Origin: a virus
DNA length: 64,000 nucleotides
Virus record (IMG/VR): IMGVR_UViG_3300034782_000062
Location: 62,001-126,000 of that record
Direction: 5' to 3' (one strand)
Part shown: positions 46,407 through 55,164 of the stretch, one piece after another
Position numbering within the stretch: the stretch's first letter is position 1
Layout: the number at the start of each line of letters is the position of its first letter
Notes under the pieces: model-generated
Told to the model about the DNA's origin: nothing
What the model saw: the letters and a program-made list of their open reading frames with translations, nothing else
Database searches by the model: none
Position numbers and translations under genes: made by a program

Positions 46407-47222
46407 ATGCCTGATATTACACTGACACGTCGAACGTCACTTCGAGGCCGCGAGCTTCAAAACGCTGTTACGGCAGCGATTCAGGAAGTCTCTGGGCAAT
46501 CTCCCTATAGCACTGTCGGCCTGACGTCTCGCTGGGAAAGCGGAAGTCGGATGGTGTTGAGTGCTCCGGGGCACATGTCAGGATCCGTCGATATTCAAGA
46601 CGGAAATCCATCGACAGTCACAGTTCAGGTGGACCTTCTTTCTGGGATGGCGAGGATGGTGCGGAACAGCGCTATCCGAGATATCACGGCCGCTGCCAAC
46701 AGACACATCCCAGAGACGGGGGCTGCCCCGGCTCAACCGTCTGCTCCAGCGCAGCCGTCAGCGCCGGCTCAGCCGACTACGACAACGGCCGCGCCAGCTA
46801 CTACGAGGCCTCGTCGCCAATTCGATTGGGGTCTTTTCACGGACATCTTCTCCGGAATCGCAGGCGGAGCTGCTTCAAGCCTCACGGCCTATAACGAGGC
46901 CGTCGGATACACGGCTGGCGAGCAGGCAGTTATCATTGCTGCCGATGAGGCTACAGCCGCTGGCAAAGGCCCTGCGCAGCAGGCAGGTGTGCAGGTCGGG
47001 CCTGGTTTCGAGCTTGGCCCGGGCAAGGCTGTCGGACCCGACGAGCCGCCTCCAGGAGCAACAGTGGCAGCCCCTGGTGCACCTTCTCCGACGCTCGTTC
47101 GACCAAGCACTGGATTCCCGACCTGGGGCTGGTGGGCGATCGGTATCGCTGGCGTCGGTCTTCTTGGAGTCATCGTTCTTGCGACGCGAAAGCCCGAGTA
47201 CGAAGACGAAGAGGAGTACTGA
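46407..47222 (+). CDS. Hypothetical protein with Pro/Ala linker and C-terminal TM
   Basis: 271 residues; starts four bases after the previous stop (ATAGAGGAATG). Residues 1-100 form a small alpha/beta domain (DITLTRRTSLRGRELQNAVT) resembling the polyhydroxyalkanoate-system family fold, a weak guess. A (SAPAQP)n repeat and a second domain with an Ala/Gly-rich part follow, then a transmembrane helix (WWAIGIAGVGLLGVIVLATR). Confidence 0.5.
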   Translation: MPDITLTRRTSLRGRELQNAVTAAIQEVSGQSPYSTVGLTSRWESGSRMVLSAPGHMSGSVDIQDGNPSTVTVQVDLLSGMARMVRNSAIRDITAAANRHIPETGAAPAQPSAPAQPSAPAQPTTTTAAPATTRPRRQFDWGLFTDIFSGIAGGAASSLTAYNEAVGYTAGEQAVIIAADEATAAGKGPAQQAGVQVGPGFELGPGKAVGPDEPPPGATVAAPGAPSPTLVRPSTGFPTWGWWAIGIAGVGLLGVIVLATRKPEYEDEEEY

Positions 47223-47596
47223 TGTACTACTACGAATACGCGCCACAAAGTCGGTGGCCAGCCGCGATGGGAGCTGCGGTCGCGCCTGATGATGTTCGTC
47301 CTGAGGATGAAGATGACGCTATTGTTCCCGTCGAGAACGGGGCCGAAGAGATCGACTTTGAGGAAGAACCCGAACAGGAAGAAATTACGGCTGAGCGCTG
47401 GATGTTTTCCTCGACGGTTGCTCAGCAGATTTTCTCTATCGTTCCGGGCGTCGCGGGTGGCCTGGCCGGATTCTTTCTCGCGCTGAAGCTCGCAAACACC
47501 AAGCGCGTGAACGCCTCCGAGGTTCTGTTGGCTTCTGGGATAGTCGCGGCTGTAACGTTCTCCGTCATCTTCCTTGTGCGCACAGTCGAGGAATAA
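47222..47596 (+). CDS. Small two-TM membrane protein
   Basis: 124 residues; starts one base into the previous stop (TGATG). Acidic middle (EEEPEQEEITAE), then two predicted transmembrane helices (IFSIVPGVAGGLAGFFLALK and VLLASGIVAAVTFSVIFLV). A holin-like shape; not proven. Confidence 0.5.
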   Translation: MYYYEYAPQSRWPAAMGAAVAPDDVRPEDEDDAIVPVENGAEEIDFEEEPEQEEITAERWMFSSTVAQQIFSIVPGVAGGLAGFFLALKLANTKRVNASEVLLASGIVAAVTFSVIFLVRTVEE

Positions 47597-47599
47597 GCG

Positions 47600-48262
47600 A
47601 TGGCAAAGAAGAAGTCGCGAGGTCTCAAAGCTCTGGAAAAGACGCCAAGCGGGCGCAGTGCAGGTCCACGGGGCAAGCGTAGCGACTATCCTGGTGTCAG
47701 CTTCACTCCACCAAAAAGCGTTCAGGCTGCAGCTCGAAAGGGGATGAGGCTGCGTGAGAAGATGGCGAAGCGCCGATCTCGCCCTGGAGGCACTGAGATT
47801 GGTGTCGCTCGGGCAAGGCAGCTCGCAAGCGGAAAAGCCGTTTGGCCTCGAAGCGTCAGGCGGATGAAGGGATATTTTGCCCGGCATCGCGGCGATAAAA
47901 AAGCCAAGGGCTGGGGTGATAATAATAATCCGTCCCCAGGATACATTGCGTGGCTCCTTTGGGGGGGTGACGCTGGTGATCGCTGGGCCAAGAAGACCTG
48001 GGCGAAGATGCAGCGGGTCAAGAAAAACCCGGAGGGTGATATGGCAGTAGAAGCTCTGACAATCGTAGAAGGTCCGATGGCGAACTTCGAGGAGAACCCA
48101 GGACCATTGGACTGGATGCGAAACCGGGGCATCAACCCGGCATACGTCGGTGTCGGCGCTCTCGTCGGTGCCCTGTTCGATCGGAGTCTGGTTTGGGGTG
48201 GGCTCAAAGGAGCGCTTGTCGTTGCCGGCCTCAGCTACATCTGCGCTCAGTCTCGCCGTTAA
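47600..48262 (+). CDS. Phage protein with WGGDAG-type domain
   Basis: 220 residues. The segments VRRMKGYFARH, GYIAWLLWGGDAGDRWA and a basic N-terminal helix are a domain seen in many tailed-phage proteins of unclear function. A single C-terminal hydrophobic segment follows (VGVGALVGALFDRSLVWGGL). It is the last gene of the group and is followed by a hairpin terminator. Confidence 0.5.
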   Translation: MAKKKSRGLKALEKTPSGRSAGPRGKRSDYPGVSFTPPKSVQAAARKGMRLREKMAKRRSRPGGTEIGVARARQLASGKAVWPRSVRRMKGYFARHRGDKKAKGWGDNNNPSPGYIAWLLWGGDAGDRWAKKTWAKMQRVKKNPEGDMAVEALTIVEGPMANFEENPGPLDWMRNRGINPAYVGVGALVGALFDRSLVWGGLKGALVVAGLSYICAQSRR

Positions 48263-48267
48263 AGACG

Positions 48268-48291
48268 AAAGCGGCCTTTCCGGCCGCTTTC
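48268..48291 (+). terminator. Intrinsic terminator-like hairpin
   Basis: GAAAGCGGCC/GGCCGCTTTC around TTTC, a perfect 10-bp stem right after the stop. The T run is weak (TTTC, within the stem). Confidence 0.55.
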
Positions 48292-48486
48292 TCCAGATCG
48301 TGATCCCTGATCAGCAGGGGATGCAAAATTTGGGGCGCTTGGGAGCCCTCCGGTACCCCTCAGCCGTGGCTTACGAGGAACCGCCCGGACGTACTCGCCC
48401 GTGGGCCTGGTCACTACCTAGGCGTCCTCGCGCCCCAACGAAAGAATGGCACGCGCTCATCTATAATGTCAAGAGGTCAGAATTGG

Positions 48487-49233
48487 TTAGACTTGGCCAT
48501 AGCCGCTTGGCGCGGCCTCGATGTAGAGGTATCCGTTGTTTGTGTCTCGCTCCCAACGATTCGCGGTGACGATGCCGTAGGGGGCGACAGGACCGAAGAT
48601 TCCCGGAGCAGGAGCAGGTGTTCCTGGGGGGCATGGCCATACGTACCGGGCTCTGAAAACGTTTCGCTTTCGGGTGTTGAGTATCCACGGATCCAATGAG
48701 ACGATCTGTCCATCGACGGGAAGGCGAAGGAAGCGTCGGTAGCGGTTACCAATGTGCGGAGGGTAGGGGAGGTCAGGTCTTCTTCGGTAAGTGGAGTACT
48801 TTCCAAGCTCGATCTGTGCGCCGGCCGGGATTGGAGCTTTGAACTGGACGACCTTTCCTCTGGAGTCCAGCCAGTCGATTTCAGGCCACTGGTGGTAAAA
48901 CTCATCCCCAGGACGAGCATCCTCGATGTTGATATCGCCGATACTGCTGATGCTGGGGTCGCCGAGAAGCTCGGCATTGAGCGCCGACCGAAGCTCCAAC
49001 ACCGATGGTATAATAGATCCATTGTAGAAGAATGTGCTCACGACGAAGGCAAGCTCGGGCGTTGTCGAGTTCTGAACGTCGACCACCAGCACCCGAGCAT
49101 CATCGAATTCGAGCCATAGGATGTTGTCGAGAAGTGCTGTGAGAGCAGCGGTCGCTGCTTCTGCCTCGGTTTCCGTCGTGGGGATGGAGAATTCGTTTTG
49201 CCCAACAACGTTTCGTATCGTAATCGAAGACAT
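48487..49233 (-). CDS. Virion-like protein, family with conserved N-terminal module
   Basis: 248 residues; ATG behind AGGAGGATCGA. The N-terminus (ITIRNVVGQNEFSIPTTETE) matches the other family members at 49243, 49986, 52129, 58589 and 60578. C-terminal half: beta-rich with a conserved PIPAGAQIELGKYSTYRRR segment. It is probably a virion component that shares an attachment module with the fibre proteins. Confidence 0.6.
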   Translation of the reverse strand: MSSITIRNVVGQNEFSIPTTETEAEAATAALTALLDNILWLEFDDARVLVVDVQNSTTPELAFVVSTFFYNGSIIPSVLELRSALNAELLGDPSISSIGDINIEDARPGDEFYHQWPEIDWLDSRGKVVQFKAPIPAGAQIELGKYSTYRRRPDLPYPPHIGNRYRRFLRLPVDGQIVSLDPWILNTRKRNVFRARYVWPCPPGTPAPAPGIFGPVAPYGIVTANRWERDTNNGYLYIEAAPSGYGQV

Positions 49234-49242
49234 TCGATCCTC

Positions 49243-49971
49243 CTAGTGCTTCCCGAAGCCACAGGGTGATGGAACGACGATGAGTAGATTGCCTTGTAGT
49301 TGTTCCCTCGCCGAGGCAGTGGAAACGGTCACAGGGCTCAGTGGTCCCCGAACCCCGGCGCCTCCTGTGTTGTTTGCCAATGGCCATCTGAAAGCAAAAC
49401 GATAGTGAGCACGCCGCTTGGTCAGTATCTCCGTGCTGAGATCGCAGGTGGTTATGCCACGGGCCAACAGACGATCCGGCCTGTATCGCTTTCCTCGATG
49501 TGATGTGTAACCGGAGTGATCGCCCGTTGCATGACGAGTGTATTTGTGGACCTCGATCTGAGCCCCTGGCGGGATGTTGTCCTGAAGCTTGATGACACCA
49601 TTGACGGTATCGACGTATTCAAGGATCGGATAGCGGTTGTAGAAGCCACCCTCCGGTACCTTTTTGATGTCTATGCTTCCGATGCCTGTGACATCTGGGT
49701 AGCTGAGGAAAGCGTTTCGGATAGCCGACCGCAGGGACGCCGAGTTTGGGCAGATTGATCCCAGGTAGGTGATGCTTTCGACCACCGCAGCGATTTCTGA
49801 GGCAGCTCCTTCTGTGTTCACGACCTGGCAGGAGCAGCCGAGGTTGGTGAGATTGGCGATCCCGTTGATGATTCCGCTCACTGTGGTGTTGAGCGCGTCT
49901 ATTTCTTCATCGGTCGTAGGCATCTGGAAGACGCCTGTTCCGGTTATTTCTCGTATGAACAGGTTTGACAT
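49243..49971 (-). CDS. Virion-like protein, family member 2
   Basis: 242 residues; ATG 49971 behind AGGAGACCA. N-terminus MSNLFIREITGTGVFQMPTT; middle NIPPGAQIEVHKYTRHATGD. Closely paralogous to both neighbours. The open frame upstream (to 50136) overlaps the previous gene and is rejected. Confidence 0.6.
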   Translation of the reverse strand: MSNLFIREITGTGVFQMPTTDEEIDALNTTVSGIINGIANLTNLGCSCQVVNTEGAASEIAAVVESITYLGSICPNSASLRSAIRNAFLSYPDVTGIGSIDIKKVPEGGFYNRYPILEYVDTVNGVIKLQDNIPPGAQIEVHKYTRHATGDHSGYTSHRGKRYRPDRLLARGITTCDLSTEILTKRRAHYRFAFRWPLANNTGGAGVRGPLSPVTVSTASAREQLQGNLLIVVPSPCGFGKH

Positions 49972-49985
49972 TGGTCTCCTCCAGC

Positions 49986-50732
49986 CTATGACGTCTCGTT
50001 GTTGTAGCTCGATGGCGAAGCGACAATAACGAGCAAGCATCCTTGCGATCGCTCGCGATTGTTCGCCGTCGAGATGGTGAAGGCCGAAAGCGGTCCCCGT
50101 TGCCCTGGCCCATTTGACGGTGGCGGGTCGGGCCATCTGTAGGCGAATCTGAAGTGTGTTCGTCCTCCAGACGATGGACTTCTTAGGTCGTCGCTTGCGT
50201 CGTACTGAAGTCCGCCGACGGGGAGAAGTTGGTCGGGTCTCCAGCGCTTTCCTACCCGTGTGTACGGTCCATGTGAGCTGTTGTGAAGCTTCCGAGCGTA
50301 TCGATACACCTCAATCTGGGCACCGGGCGGAATCTCGTCTTTGAAGTAGATGATTCCGTTTCGGTTATCGACTCGGTCCACCTGTGGAACGTAGGTGTAG
50401 AGACGTTTGGGCTCAACGAGGTTCATGTTGAAGTCGCCGAGCCCGTCGATATTGGGGTGTGCGATGAGGGCTGTCATGATGGCGGTCCTAAACGCCGACA
50501 GGTTGGCTGGTATCCATGAGCCGTTGTAGGTAAAGGCGTCAGCGACGAATGTCATTTCTTCTGGATTGGGCTCGATGTCAACGATTTGGACGAGCGCTGT
50601 TTCGTAGCGGAGGCCAGCGACGCCGTTGAGAATTGCCTGAAGAGCTGCTGCTGCGTCGTACAGCTCAGTGTCGCTGGTCGGTATGGCAAATACCCCCGTG
50701 CCCACGACGTTGCGGACGATAAAGTTCGACAT
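49986..50732 (-). CDS. Virion-like protein, family member 3
   Basis: 248 residues; ATG behind AGGAGACGAAA. N-terminus MSNFIVRNVVGTGVFAIPTS; middle EIPPGAQIEVYRYARKLHNS. Three tandem copies with identical layout point to recent duplication and divergence, as seen for decoration or fibre-attachment proteins. Confidence 0.6.
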   Translation of the reverse strand: MSNFIVRNVVGTGVFAIPTSDTELYDAAAALQAILNGVAGLRYETALVQIVDIEPNPEEMTFVADAFTYNGSWIPANLSAFRTAIMTALIAHPNIDGLGDFNMNLVEPKRLYTYVPQVDRVDNRNGIIYFKDEIPPGAQIEVYRYARKLHNSSHGPYTRVGKRWRPDQLLPVGGLQYDASDDLRSPSSGGRTHFRFAYRWPDPPPSNGPGQRGPLSAFTISTANNRERSQGCLLVIVASPSSYNNETS

Positions 50733-50741
50733 TTTCGTCTC

Positions 50742-51218
50742 CTAGTGGCGACGTCGCTCTTCGAGATACTTCAGTGCTTCTCGAAACGACCGGTTCCCAA
50801 GTGTGCAGCGATGCCGCTGCTTGATCTTTCTCAGGGCCTTCTTGTACGTCCACCCGAGCTGCATCAGGACCATGGCGACCATCAGGCCGCTCCGGTTCAT
50901 GCCCATGTTGCAGAAAACGACGACGCGGTGTCCTTGTTTTACGAGCGCCGCTATGGTGCTCGACGTTTCGATGAGCACTTCCATCGTTTCGGGATCGTTT
51001 CGGAAGTCCCAGTCCACGTCATCCATTTTGACCCACATGGACTCGAAGACTCCGAGGACGCTTTTCGGTGGTGGAATCTCTCGCGCCATGCTCACATAGA
51101 TGGTGAACAGTGGTTGGCTTGGGTCGATCGCCCGCTTGGACCCCATGTAGAGCCCATCGGTGATCTTAGAAAAGGCGGGGGCCGTGGCCATGTCCTCGAT
51201 GTAGCAGCTTTGTCCCAT
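50742..51218 (-). CDS. Dual-specificity phosphatase-like protein
   Basis: 158 residues; ATG 51218 behind GGAGCGGAAGGACCAGAAA. The P-loop VVVFCNMGMNRSGL keeps the catalytic Cys and Arg (C-x5-R) but has Phe where most dual-specificity phosphatases have His. Residues after it (TYKKALRKIKQRHRCTLGNR) match the family helix. A general-acid Asp is plausible in VDWDFRNDPE. It could act on host or phage phosphoproteins. Its place among virion genes suggests a virion-linked or late role. Confidence 0.65.
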   Translation of the reverse strand: MGQSCYIEDMATAPAFSKITDGLYMGSKRAIDPSQPLFTIYVSMAREIPPPKSVLGVFESMWVKMDDVDWDFRNDPETMEVLIETSSTIAALVKQGHRVVVFCNMGMNRSGLMVAMVLMQLGWTYKKALRKIKQRHRCTLGNRSFREALKYLEERRRH

Positions 51219-51305
51219 TTTCTGGTCCTTCCGCTCCTCGATCCAGGGGCCACGGACTGAGGATATGGTGCTGAGTTTACAATTATTTTGCCCGAACCTC
51301 AATTG

Positions 51306-51797
51306 TTACAGGATTGCGGCGTCCATCTTGGGGACATCTTCGAGTGGAATGTAGGCGAGACAAGTTTGTCTTCCCGCTGCGATGAAAGAGTGTATTCGGT
51401 GGCGTCCGTCAAGGAGAACGATGCCCTGCTCACCGGTCTTTTCGTCCTGGTCGGTGGCTCCAGCGATGATGATAGGTGTTGGGTCAAAGCCTCTTTGGAG
51501 AAGCGCGACGTACTTCGCGGTCAACGCCTTGTCCTTGTTGGACATCATCGGCTTCGCCTTCCCCTCGTGGTTGATGTAGACGTTGATGTACTGCTGCAAC
51601 TCCTTGGGGCGGACCTCGATGGTGACCCATTGTCCTGGTACGGGGGCGAAGTCATACATTACGTCGATGACTCCAGCCAGCTCGTCGGTGTCGATGTCCT
51701 GGGGCTTGCGAGTCTGTATCCATATGTCCAGGAATTCTGTTACAAGATCCATGGTTTGGTAGGCTTTGTCATCGATTCTACGGTACCAGAGTCCCAT
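51306..51797 (-). CDS. ParB/sulfiredoxin-like domain protein
   Basis: 163 residues; ATG behind CGGAGCAAACAC. The signature VLLDGRHRIHSFIAAGRQTC near residue 130 is the ParB-fold loop. It is the first gene after the minus-strand promoter and the fourth ParB-like protein in the window. The role is not known. Confidence 0.6.
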   Translation of the reverse strand: MGLWYRRIDDKAYQTMDLVTEFLDIWIQTRKPQDIDTDELAGVIDVMYDFAPVPGQWVTIEVRPKELQQYINVYINHEGKAKPMMSNKDKALTAKYVALLQRGFDPTPIIIAGATDQDEKTGEQGIVLLDGRHRIHSFIAAGRQTCLAYIPLEDVPKMDAAIL

Positions 51798-51819
51798 GTG
51801 TTTGCTCCGTGATGTTCAG

Positions 51820-51848
51820 ATCGTAGGGTGTTGCATGTGCAATGTCAA
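51820..51848 (-). promoter_or_regulatory. Sigma70-type promoter for the minus-strand group
   Basis: Read on the minus strand: TTGACA, a 17-base spacer and TACGAT, 23 bases upstream of the 51797 start. The spacer contains the near-palindrome TTGCACATGCAA, an operator candidate. This is the best-matching sigma70 promoter in the window. Confidence 0.75.
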
Positions 51849-52128
51849 CAGGTGTCCGTCTTCAGGATGGCTTGCTTTAAGTATGTTAATGTGAAAGGAT
51901 ACCGATGGAACGGCCTGGCTGCAGCCCCATGGCCAGCTCGTTAGTGAATCCCTCCTAAGTGTTTGAAAACAAAAATTTTGCTGCGTCAAACAGTGTTTGT
52001 TGTAGCAGATGATATACCGGGGAAAGCCTTGGATTCACAATTCGCGCACGCTCACTGCTTGGACGGCTCCGTGCCATGGTTTATCATCCTGAGGATTACT
52101 TATTGAGCTGAGCCAGGGGTGATCGTTC
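51849..52128. other. Intergenic region between divergent virion groups
   Basis: AT-rich for this genome. It contains GTTTGAAAACAAAAATTTTG (51960-51979), an imperfect inverted repeat with CAAACAGTGTTTG (51987-51999), and a palindrome copy ATCATCC-TGA-GGATTA (52084-52097) 32 bases before the 52129 start. A plus-strand promoter was not identified with confidence. Confidence 0.4.
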
Positions 52129-53733
52129 ATGTCGAACATCTTCATCACGGATATCGTTGGCTCGATCGGTATCCCGTCCAATGACACACAGCTCGCAAGC
52201 GCGACCTCGACCTTTGATGGCATTCTGAGCGGAGTCGCGAATCTCACCTACGATCGGGTCCTTGGCTGGGTTGAAGACCAGGCTGGTCCTGATGGGGCAG
52301 AGGGCGTCCGAACTCTCAACTGCATGGTCGAGAAGTTCACTTACCTCACCCAGGAGTGCCCCAGCGAAACCCAGGTCGATACGCTTGGTGCTGCTATTGA
52401 AGCCGCGCTCGAAGCAGACGCGAGCATCACGACCATCGGAGAGCAGCAGTACCACTTGTTTCAGACCGGCGCTTACTTTCTCTGGCAAAGAGACGCGGCG
52501 GGCGGGTTCCTCTATCCGGCGACGACGACTGATGATGTTGCGGTAGGTGGTCACGTCTCGCCGGCCGGTAAGTGGTTCGACGACGGAGACCTCGTCCTGG
52601 GGACGGACGCCATGGTCGGCGCCGAGCGGTTAAGAGTCGTGGGCGGTGGACGAATCGAGAAGTCCAGCTCGGATGCGATACCCGCTCTTTTTGTCCAAGC
52701 ATTCGGGAGTCACCCTGCGGCTCAGCAGGCTGCTTTGCTCGATGTTGATGTGAACTCGATTGCTTTGGACATTGATACCGAGGCGACGAGTAAGCCACTG
52801 ATCAATCTCCAGCCGCTTAATGCCAACACTCGCGGAGATATCGCCTTTGGTGTCACTAGGACGGCGGATCCGGCGAGCCCGATCGAAGGCGACCTCTGGT
52901 ACAACTCTACTGACAACTATTATCGATATTACGACGGTGCAGCAAATCGAACCATCGCCACGACGAGCGAGATCTACTGGAACCGTGATGGTGCGGGATT
53001 TATCTATGCAAAGACAGCAACTGACGACCTTTACATAGGTGGCTCCACCCCAAACGGTGTTTGGTTTGACGACGGAGATTTGGTAGTCGGTGGTTCGTCG
53101 ATGACGGGAACCGAGCGGCTCAAGGTCGTCGGCTCCGTTCTCGTCGACCAGGACAGCGACGCTTACGGCATCGATATCGACAGCGAGGCGACTGATAACC
53201 CGCTCATCAACCTTCAGCCCATCGTCACGAATGACCGCGGTGACATTGCCTTTGGCACGGCTCGAACATCCGACCCAGCGAACCCGGATGAAGGAGACGT
53301 CTGGTACAACTCGACGAACAAGTGTCTTTCCTACTGGGACGGCACTTACCGGCGTTGCCTTAACTCGCCTGGCCTGCTTGCTGGCGCCAACCAGGGCTAC
53401 TACGACGGCAACAACGACTACGCTCGTATCAGCGGGACGGGGTGGAAAGTCTACGGAAGCTGCTACTTCCCGGGGACGAATATTTCAACTCCTCAGCTAT
53501 TCCGCATCATCATGAGCCGAGCAGGCACAACGGGGAGCATCGACGTCAGGCTTTATGATTTTACGAACGCCCTGGAGATCGCGAGGGTGACCGTTAGCGC
53601 TAGCGGCAAGGCAACGTATACCGATACCACTCTCGCGAATCTTCCTGCAGCAGGAGCCATCTTTGAGGTGCAAGCTCAGAAGAGCGCAGGCGGCGCATCA
53701 AACGGTTACCTGCATTACTGGGAGTTCTACTGA
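52129..53733 (+). CDS. Tail-fibre-like protein with repeated modules
   Basis: 534 residues; GTGATCGTTC precedes the ATG, so the ribosome site is weak. The N-terminal 105 residues are the shared module (MSNIFITDIVGSIGIPSNDT ... YLTQECPSETQVDTL). Two copies of a repeat follow: F-I/L-Y-segment, KWFDDGDLVLG, ER-L-(K/R)VVG, LINLQP and RGDIAFG ... WYNSTD. The C-terminal 130 residues differ and are probably the receptor-binding head. It overlaps the next start by one base. Confidence 0.7.
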   Translation: MSNIFITDIVGSIGIPSNDTQLASATSTFDGILSGVANLTYDRVLGWVEDQAGPDGAEGVRTLNCMVEKFTYLTQECPSETQVDTLGAAIEAALEADASITTIGEQQYHLFQTGAYFLWQRDAAGGFLYPATTTDDVAVGGHVSPAGKWFDDGDLVLGTDAMVGAERLRVVGGGRIEKSSSDAIPALFVQAFGSHPAAQQAALLDVDVNSIALDIDTEATSKPLINLQPLNANTRGDIAFGVTRTADPASPIEGDLWYNSTDNYYRYYDGAANRTIATTSEIYWNRDGAGFIYAKTATDDLYIGGSTPNGVWFDDGDLVVGGSSMTGTERLKVVGSVLVDQDSDAYGIDIDSEATDNPLINLQPIVTNDRGDIAFGTARTSDPANPDEGDVWYNSTNKCLSYWDGTYRRCLNSPGLLAGANQGYYDGNNDYARISGTGWKVYGSCYFPGTNISTPQLFRIIMSRAGTTGSIDVRLYDFTNALEIARVTVSASGKATYTDTTLANLPAAGAIFEVQAQKSAGGASNGYLHYWEFY

Positions 53734-55163
53734 TGGCCGATTTTAAGCATTATCGCATCTACTGCGAAACCGAGGCTCAGTGGGTCCCTGAATGGGCTGA
53801 TACGCCGCCGACTGTGTGTCCGAACAATCCGGCTCATACGGTGAGGGCAGAGAGCGCTGCCGAGTTTGAGACAAAGCTGATTGTTCTTGTGGCTGAGCCA
53901 GATGGTCAGGGAGTCTTGGGTGGCCTGACAGGCTCTGGTGATGAAATGGAGCGCGTCATAGGTGCGGCGCGCGTCGAAAAGAGTACAGCCGAGACAGTTC
54001 CAGCTTTGACTCTCCAGTGTTCGACGGGCCATCCGACTGGCTATGGCTGCATGAAGCTGGACATGGATGTCGATGGTCCAACGCTTGAGCTGGACAGCGC
54101 TGCAACGGGTTATCCCGTTTTGGGGATCACATCACTGAACGGGAACACCCGCGGAGATATTGCTTTTGGAACGGGTCGTTCATCAGACCCATCTTCTCCA
54201 ACCGAGGGTGATCTCTGGTACAACGCGACGGACGATTACTACCGTTACCATGACGGCACCGAGGTCCAGACTCTCGGCCGGTTGAATGATATTCATTGGT
54301 CGCGTAACGCCGCTGGTTACGTCTATCCCAAGGTTGCGACGGACGACCTCTACATCGGTGGTTCCACACCAAACGGTGTTTGGTTTGATGACGGCGATCT
54401 GGTTCTTGGTGGCTCAGCAATGACCGGCACCGAGCGCCTGAAAGTTGTCGGTAGCCAGCTTATCGACCAGGATTCAAACGCTGTTTCTCTCGATATTGAT
54501 AGCGAGGCAACTGGAAGCCCGCTGATTAATCTTCAGCCCATCAACGCAAATACGCGTGGTGACATAGCCTTCGGTGTTACCAGGACGGCAGATCCAACGA
54601 CGCCGTCCGAAGGAGACTTCTGGTACGAGTCGACCTCGAAGGAGCTGAAGTTCAGAAAAGATTCTTCGACCGTCGAGGTTCGTGACGCGATCAAGCTGCA
54701 GGGCTACGCCGTCGCCACGACGGCGCCAACTGACGAGTATGTCCTTGCTTGGAATGCGACAGCTTCAGAATGGCAGCCGACCGCGATGGACGCTCTTCCT
54801 GGGCCTGACTATACCCAGGTTACATCAACGACAAACACCACGACGACATCTACAACGGATGTGCTGATGGCTGGCATGACGATGACGCCGGTAGCCGGTC
54901 AGTACACAGTGTTTTTCTCGACGACTTTGCAGCACTCAAATAACAACCAAACGGTTTATTTGTCGATCTATGCTGGAGGCGTTCAGGAAGCCTACTCAGA
55001 AAAAATGGTCCAAAGCCCTCGGTGGGTTAACGCGGGGTATGCTGGTTTTACTCAAGCCATCGTTACAGTGAACGGTTCGCAATCAATTGAGCTTCGATGG
55101 AGAACCACCAGCGGAACGGCGACGGCTCTTAGGCGATCGATGATGATCGTGAGGGTGTCCTAA
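53733..55163 (+). CDS. Tail-fibre-like protein with alternative N-terminal anchor
   Basis: 476 residues. The N-terminus (FKHYRIYCETEAQWVPEWAD then CPNNPAHTV) is a different anchor type, with three cysteines that may bind a metal. The same VVG/LINLQP/GDIAFG repeats as in the previous gene follow, then a C-terminal domain with a Thr-rich strand (TSTTNTTTTSTTDVLMAG) resembling fibre tips. Parts are almost identical in DNA to the upstream gene (GGTTCCACACCAAACGGTGT near 54362 against GGCTCCACCCCAAACGGTGT near 53042). Confidence 0.7.
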   Translation: MADFKHYRIYCETEAQWVPEWADTPPTVCPNNPAHTVRAESAAEFETKLIVLVAEPDGQGVLGGLTGSGDEMERVIGAARVEKSTAETVPALTLQCSTGHPTGYGCMKLDMDVDGPTLELDSAATGYPVLGITSLNGNTRGDIAFGTGRSSDPSSPTEGDLWYNATDDYYRYHDGTEVQTLGRLNDIHWSRNAAGYVYPKVATDDLYIGGSTPNGVWFDDGDLVLGGSAMTGTERLKVVGSQLIDQDSNAVSLDIDSEATGSPLINLQPINANTRGDIAFGVTRTADPTTPSEGDFWYESTSKELKFRKDSSTVEVRDAIKLQGYAVATTAPTDEYVLAWNATASEWQPTAMDALPGPDYTQVTSTTNTTTTSTTDVLMAGMTMTPVAGQYTVFFSTTLQHSNNNQTVYLSIYAGGVQEAYSEKMVQSPRWVNAGYAGFTQAIVTVNGSQSIELRWRTTSGTATALRRSMMIVRVS

Positions 55164-55164
55164 A

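Noticed and set aside
48461-48466. TATAAT as a plus-strand promoter
   Set aside because: No -35 box at a suitable distance, and it would point into minus-strand genes.
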